From contig NC_030858.1 in assembly GCF_000208745.1 (NCBI RefSeq), positions 11,226,454 through 11,290,453 of the forward strand: a DNA stretch of 64,000 nt. The letters run 5' to 3'. The translations under genes were made by a program, and so were the position numbers. Below the pieces are notes generated by a model. It had not been told where the DNA came from and did no database searches. It saw nothing but the letters and a program-made list of their open reading frames with translations. This DNA is from Theobroma cacao. Taxonomy: Eukaryota; Streptophyta; Magnoliopsida; Malvales; Malvaceae. Below, one piece after another: positions 59,040-64,000 of the stretch. Every line of letters begins with the position of its first letter. Positions within the stretch are counted from its first letter, which is position 1.

Positions 59040-62000
59040 GACACTCATAACGTTCTTAGAGTTTCTAGTCTACATTGGACAGCTGTTTCGTGTGTGTTCG
59101 GGTTGTTTGTAAATTGAACATGCCTTGGGTCATCGTCGTCGTCGATCTGTTGGCTGAGTATATGATGTTTCCCCGTTTCTCGATGGAGCTGTAAATGGAG
59201 TCTAGCAATATTGTCTATTATGACCATAGCTTTTGCATTGTGAACATCTACGTCATTGACTGTCTTCCCCAGTTAATGGAATCTTTTTCTTACTAGGTCT
59301 TCTTACTTGACCTCGCCAAGTTGGTGGCAAAATGATAATTTGTTGAATGTCATGGGGGATGTCCAACTCACTAGGATGCCCAACCAAGCAAATGAGAATC
59401 GCATATCCCTCTACCTAAGATCGAGTCTTGTAATAGTTCAAGCATAATTCAATGACTACACGTTTGCACCTACTGTCAAGGAAATGAAATCATAGTTGTT
59501 GAACAATGTCAAATTTCAATTCATCACGCACAAAATAAGAAAACATGATTATTCATACCTTATTACTGCCATGGCATGCGTGCAGGGGAGTATATCAGTC
59601 TGGAACTCAATGCATGAACACGTCTTGGTGGACAGGTTGACGACCTTGTCCTTAGCTCTACCTATAACTTGAAACTCCACCTGATCGATTGGTTATGTGG
59701 AAAAATGGCATGCTTCATTGAACTGTGTGTTCAACAGATTGGTAGCCCAAGGGTTAAAGGGCGTGGTCAAATTCAATGGCTCATTGTGCCAGACATGGAA
59801 CCAACGTTGGAACACGCCTCTGATGCACTCGATAAAAACGGTTATTGGCATTTTTCTTGCATGCCTCAAATAAGAGTTAATACACTCCGCAATGTTGGAT
59901 GTCATGAACTTGTATCACTTTACTAGTGATCGTGCACATGCCCATCTCTCAAGGCCTAATATCATAAGGCAATCGTAAACAGGTTTGCAAAGCTATATCA
60001 GTTGATTCATATGTCTATTAAAATCAGCGAGCCTACCGCGTGGCACAAAGTTGCCTATAAATAGGGTAAAATCACGGCAACATCTTCGCGCTTGAACTTG
60101 TTCTTAAAGTTTTTCCCTAAGAGGTAATTGCATATACTGTGATGCGCGTCCTCGTACATTTTCTCAACTGCATTCTTAATGCCAAGATGTTGATCAGAAA
60201 TGAACATTGCATTTTCAGGACAACCAATCGCATGACGTAATTGGGTAAGAAACCACAACCAAAACCCTTTGTCCTCCACGTGACTAATGCCAAATGCAAC
60301 TGGATATATCTGCTCATTCGCATTTTTGCATACAGCAACAAACAGAATACCTTTGAATCTGCCTTTCAGATGTGTGGCATCGATAGCAACTACAGGTTGC
60401 ATTACAACACTGAAACCCGAATACATGGCCTAAACGCCCAGAAATAATATTTGAATCGTTGTTCCCCATCCGTGGCGACAGTCGTGACAATACCAGGATT
60501 TTCATGTTCCAACATATGGAAATACAAGGGGAGAAATTTGAATGACTCTTCTAAGGGTCTGAAAGTAAGACTCTCCGCATACTCCTTTACTCGCCAAGCC
60601 TTACTATATAAGCATTGCAATTCCCACTGGCGATTCATCTTTTCCATTATTTCCTTAGGTCTTAATGGGGTTACATAATTTCCTTACAACCTAGTGGAGA
60701 TAAGCTCACCAATTAGCCTCGCACTCGCAGTTCAGTACCCACATTGTAAACCATCAACAGTACACGTGTGCACCTTTTGCAACATCCGAACTTGCCAATA
60801 TTCTCCTTTAGGTAACTTTGTGTCACGCAAAGCAAACTTGCATACCTTCTCCTTACAGCCAACCTCCAAATGAACGTGACATGACTTTTTAACTCTAATC
60901 TAAAAATGCTCTTTTAGTGTCAACATGCTCAAAGTTTGTTTCAATTCGGCCTTCAACAGAAACACTTTTCCATAATATAAGAGGTTGTCTATTGATCTAG
61001 ATTCCTCAGTCATAATTGTTTGGAAGGATATCATATCTACCCCGGGAATAATCCATTGAGGAGATACCCTAGTATTTACTCTATCTTGATCACTGTCATC
61101 AAGCAAACAAATGCCATTCTCAAGTGTGATGAGGTTGTCGTAAATAGGGTCAACACCCTCAACATCTTCTAATTCAACAGTTGTGGCATGGTCATCACAC
61201 TGAACCTCTTCTAACACAATAGTTGTGTCATGTCTTATACTGCCATCCGCATGATTACAATCTAGAATGTCGTTGTGCTCACCCCTGTTGTCCTTTAAAC
61301 AATCATCATGTTTGCCAGCGTAATTATCTTCACAATCATCCTGCAACTCATCGTTCCAATCCTCCATGTCGTCCTTTTCAACATCATCTTTAATCTGATT
61401 AGATGCATTACCATCACTCACAACTATGACAATGTCATTTGTGAATGACGATGGACCCACTGCATTTTCGAGCCATGGTTGCTTTTGTTGCAAAGTACCA
61501 AGTATTTCATTCGATGCACATTCCGATCGAAATTGTGTAGACATCATTTGTAAACACCTCACGTGTGTACCAAGCTGCTCAAACTCATGAGGATACATCG
61601 AATGTGATTGCCATGGTTGTTTGTTAGGAATTGCATGGTGTGGTGTGTCAAAATAATTAACATTCTATTGTAAGTGATTACTATGTTGGACACCATGTTC
61701 ATGTGGAATATTGTTTTCATTTCATGCCTTAATTGTCACGAACACAACAACTACCTTCTCATCTCGCAAAATACTTGCTACATCTTCATCATCCTTGATA
61801 ACTGTGCACGAAACCCCCGCAGCATGACTGAGCAATGCATGTAGCTCGATTTCGTTATTATGTTAGTTGACCTCAACTACCTTTTCAACTAGCTTCACTA
61901 GACCCCAAAATGACAAATCACTCCCAACACCCCTTACTCGTGTTTCACCACCCTTGTAAGTGTCATCAACCCAATGACCACTGTATGTACTCGTAAGCTT

Positions 62001-62054
62001 CACATTTGGTAAGCCACTGAAATTTAATAAAAAATAAGTGTCACAATTAGTCAA
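59040..62054 (-). pseudogene. MuDRA-type transposase of copy 2, nearly complete but broken
   Basis: From the N-terminus: SGHWVDDTYKGGETRVRGVG (62000-61940), the usual start of these proteins; an acidic linker; the MuDR DNA-binding region LLYYGKVFLLKAELKQTLSML near 60960 and RVKKSCHVHLEVGCKE; then the MULE transposase core. The catalytic residues are present: Asp in VAIDATHLKGRFKG (about 60380), Asp in MFISDQHLGIKN (about 60200) and Glu in SNIAECINSYL (about 59885). A SWIM zinc finger follows (TCSCIEFQTDILPCTHAMA, about 59620-59560), and after a likely intron a CCHC-like tail RRCSQCKSYGHNRQYC near 59250. The frame is shifted at about 60430 and has stops around 61740, 60690 and in the tail. It would catalyse cut-and-paste transposition if intact; this copy is not. 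Confidence 0.88.
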
Positions 62055-62059
62055 TTTAT

Positions 62060-62770
62060 CAAAAATTACCCCTCAATGCGTAAAAACCACTTACGCAATG
62101 CCTAAGTCATGGAATAATATAAAGTCAGTCTCGCAATGTTTAATATACATTCATGCAATGCCTAAAAACTAGTGAACAAAAGCCTCAAAACAAGAGATGA
62201 ATTGCACATGTCACGTACCGTTAGTCTCTCAATACCTAATAATAAGTCACTCAATGCCTAATATCCACTCAAGTTATGCCAATATAACCAGTAACGTACT
62301 AGCCCAATGTCACGCAATACATAACAACAAGTCAAGTAATACATAAAAATCAGTCACGCAATGTCTCAACACAAGATATGCATTGCGTAATTCACGCAAC
62401 ACCTATAACCCAGTCTCACAATACCTAATAATAAGTAACCTAATGCCTAATATCCACTCACGTTATGCCAACATAACCAGTCACGTATTGGCCCAACATT
62501 AAGTAATAAATAACAACAGGTCATGCAATACATAAAAACCAGTCACGTAATGTCTCAACACAAGATATACAGAGCACAATTCACGCAGCACCTTTGACCC
62601 AGTCTCAAAATACCTAATAATAGGTCACGTAATGCCTAACATCCACTCACGTTATGCCAAAATACCCAATCATGCATTGGCCTTACGTCGCGCTATACAT
62701 AAAAACAAGTCCTAGAATACATAACAACTAGACATGCAATGCCTAATATCCATTCACTTAATGCCTATAA
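62060..62770 (-). repeat. Inverted GCGTGACT array with 189-bp higher-order period
   Basis: More than 20 units of AGTCACGCAATGCCTA type, the reverse complement of the left-hand array. The block beginning CACTCACGTTATGCCAA recurs at 62266, 62455 and 62644, exactly 189 bp apart each time, so monomers have been amplified as larger units. It starts just upstream of the MuDRA coding region, in its promoter area. Confidence 0.9.
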
Positions 62771-62973
62771 ATAAAATAATATTCGAACTTGTGTCATCAT
62801 ATTTTTGCTTCTCTTATATAAAAATAGAAAATTAAAAAATTAGGGTAAGTAACCAAGTTATTCAGCTTAATAGAAATTAAATGCAATAACTCATTTTATG
62901 GAAAATATGTGATCAATCAATATTTTTATTCATTAGCTAAAAAAAACAGATGATACAACATATGAACCATGGT

Positions 62974-63219
62974 TCATTTCTTCCTAATCTCATCTAATGT
63001 TTCATAAAATTTGGCTAGAATCTTGTTATTGCCCAGAATTTTTGTCTCCAGGACTTCAGTCCTAACTAGCAACTTATCCATCAAGCCACGCATGTCTTTC
63101 TCCATGCTCTCAATTTGGTCCATCAACTTGACCAGATATGTTGGAACATTGTCGGGGATATTTGCCTTTTCAGCAACAACCCCCTTCCCATTTTTGACTC
63201 TAGAACGTTTAGATGCCAT
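62974..63219 (-). CDS. Small basic/coiled-coil protein of unknown function, intact ORF
   Basis: An uninterrupted 81-codon frame starts at the ATG at 63219 (MASKRSRVKNGKG) and ends at 62974. The start is basic, with a possible nuclear signal KRSRVK. From about residue 28 the heptad-like pattern LVKLMDQIESMEKDMRGLMD suggests a coiled coil. A TATA-like TTATAAATAAAG lies on the minus strand at about 63274-63285, about 60 bp upstream. It sits between two GCGTGACT arrays, which ties it to the Mutator element. I do not recognise a family. It is the only undamaged frame of copy 2 in the window. It could be the first exon of a larger gene or chance, so its coding status is moderate. Confidence 0.5.
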   Translation of the reverse strand: MASKRSRVKNGKGVVAEKANIPDNVPTYLVKLMDQIESMEKDMRGLMDKLLVRTEVLETKILGNNKILAKFYETLDEIRKK

Positions 63220-63559
63220 TAGAATTTTGAAATTTTCCTTCAGATGATTTTGATTAAAATGAATAGTGGTTCTCTTTATTTATAAGCATGAATGCTGACT
63301 CATGGAAGGGTGTTCAATGGTTTTAGGCTTATTTTCTTATGAATATGGTTAGTTCGTAAATCAATGCATTAAGTGCTTTAATGAGAATTTCAGAGTTCTG
63401 TGTCAATCGAATTTAGATGGTTTTCTACACTGATATAAGTGGAATTAAGGGAGCTGAATTGGTTATTAAGCATTCCTAATTCTCTTCTAATTTTATAGAA
63501 TTTGTTATTAAAGGGGTTGAATTAGTAGATAATCAGCTTTAGCATAAAGTAGATAAAGC

Positions 63560-63800
63560 AACGCAATTACTAAAAACCAGTCACGTAATGCCTACAATCA
63601 AGTCACGCAATGTGTACAAACCAATCACACAATGCACAACTCACGTAATTCCTAAAATCTAGTCTCGTAATGTCTCCTATCTAGCCCAAATTATCTAATA
63701 TTCAGTCACGTAATACCAAATAAAAAGGTTACGATTCCTAATATCCACTCGCACACCCTAATATCCAGTAACACAATGCCTAACAAATATTTACGCATCA
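63560..63800 (-). repeat. Inverted GCGTGACT array, second block at the right
   Basis: About ten more units of the AGTCACGTAATGCC type (for example 63580-63660), same orientation as 62060-62770, upstream of the small ORF. Beyond 63800 the sequence is AT-rich and runs out of the window; a further minus-strand gene may begin there but cannot be judged. Confidence 0.8.
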
Positions 63801-64000
63801 CCTACAAATTGATTAATTTCGCTACTCCCAGCCAAATTTAAGTTTCCAAAGTCATATAATTTACCTATCAACTTTTGCATTCTATGAATATAAAAAAATA
63901 AACCCAATAACACATAACAAATACCTTGATATCATCTCTGCACTTTGAGATGGTGAGAAAGTTGGATGGCGATATAGACCTCGATGGCATTGTAGAGCTA

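Larger units (their letters stand above)
51940..64000. mobile_element. VANDAL/Kaonashi-type Mutator element, copy 2 (continues past the window)
   Basis: The left end at about 51940-52060 matches copy 1. Inside are, in order: a GCGTGACT array, a DUF1985/Ulp1 gene (+), a 23-bp tandem array, a plant-transposon-domain ORF (-), MuDRA transposase (-), inverted GCGTGACT arrays, and a small ORF (-) between them. Motif arrays at the two sides face opposite ways. No long terminal inverted repeats were seen, and the right end is beyond base 64000. At more than 12 kb it is large but with comparatively little foreign insertion, so it is younger than copy 1. All large genes have stops, so transposition would need proteins from elsewhere. 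Confidence 0.75.

Noticed and set aside
60241..60678. Plus-strand frames opposite the MuDRA core
   Set aside because: They are antisense to clear MULE transposase domains and have no motif of their own.

Overview
The window reads as nuclear DNA of a eudicot plant. It is AT-rich, has one intron-containing plant lipase gene, and is otherwise packed with plant transposons: LTR retrotransposons, LINEs, Mutator-like elements and a CACTA end. The style of the Gypsy protease and of the long solo LTRs recalls Malvaceae genomes such as cacao or cotton, but that is a weak impression. I see no bacterial, organellar or viral genes, no CRISPR, and no convincing tRNA or rRNA gene.

Layout. 1-892 is the right end of a CACTA-type element. 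893-4787 is the end of a Gypsy-like element whose LTR (1768-4787) is split by an inverted solo LTR of the same family (2389-3820, target duplication AAAAT). 5641-13409 is a decayed Copia element with both LTRs; its 5' LTR is broken by a 2.9-kb solo LTR (6398-9273, duplication TTCTC). 14699-18022 is the only clearly intact host gene, a class-3 lipase of the phospholipase A1-II type in two exons. Its 2.2-kb intron holds a fragment of a Mutator-like element. 18690-28160 is a three-level nest: a Copia gag is split by a LINE, which is itself split by a second Copia element.

The right half is dominated by Mutator-like elements (MULEs) that pair a MuDRA-type transposase with a DUF1985/Ulp1-protease gene. 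That is the gene set of Arabidopsis VANDAL and Kaonashi-type MULEs. Copy 1 (28916 to about 42330) is broken up by a second solo LTR of the 2.9-kb family (30288-33246, duplication GAATA), an inverted Copia-like LTR (34477-36624) and a non-coding LTR-like unit (38850-41770). A Gypsy element on the minus strand (42330-47490) joins it to a third, oppositely oriented DUF1985/Ulp1 gene (47500-50590). Copy 2 (51940 to beyond the window end) is the most complete: DUF1985/Ulp1 gene on +, then a plant-transposon-domain ORF, MuDRA and a small intact ORF, all on -.

The striking signal is non-coding. Copy 2 carries dense arrays of one short motif, core GCGTGACT, at both ends in opposite orientation and again between its genes. 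The middle array has an exact 23-bp period over 15 units, and the right array has an exact 189-bp higher-order period. A second family here uses a different motif, core GGCATGTAACA, also found in the lipase intron. In Arabidopsis VANDAL elements, VANC (a DUF1985 protein) binds family-specific short motifs in such non-coding arrays and reverses silencing. I infer an analogous two-family arrangement here, although the coding genes in this window are decayed. All calls come from reading sequence by eye; no alignment or database search was run.
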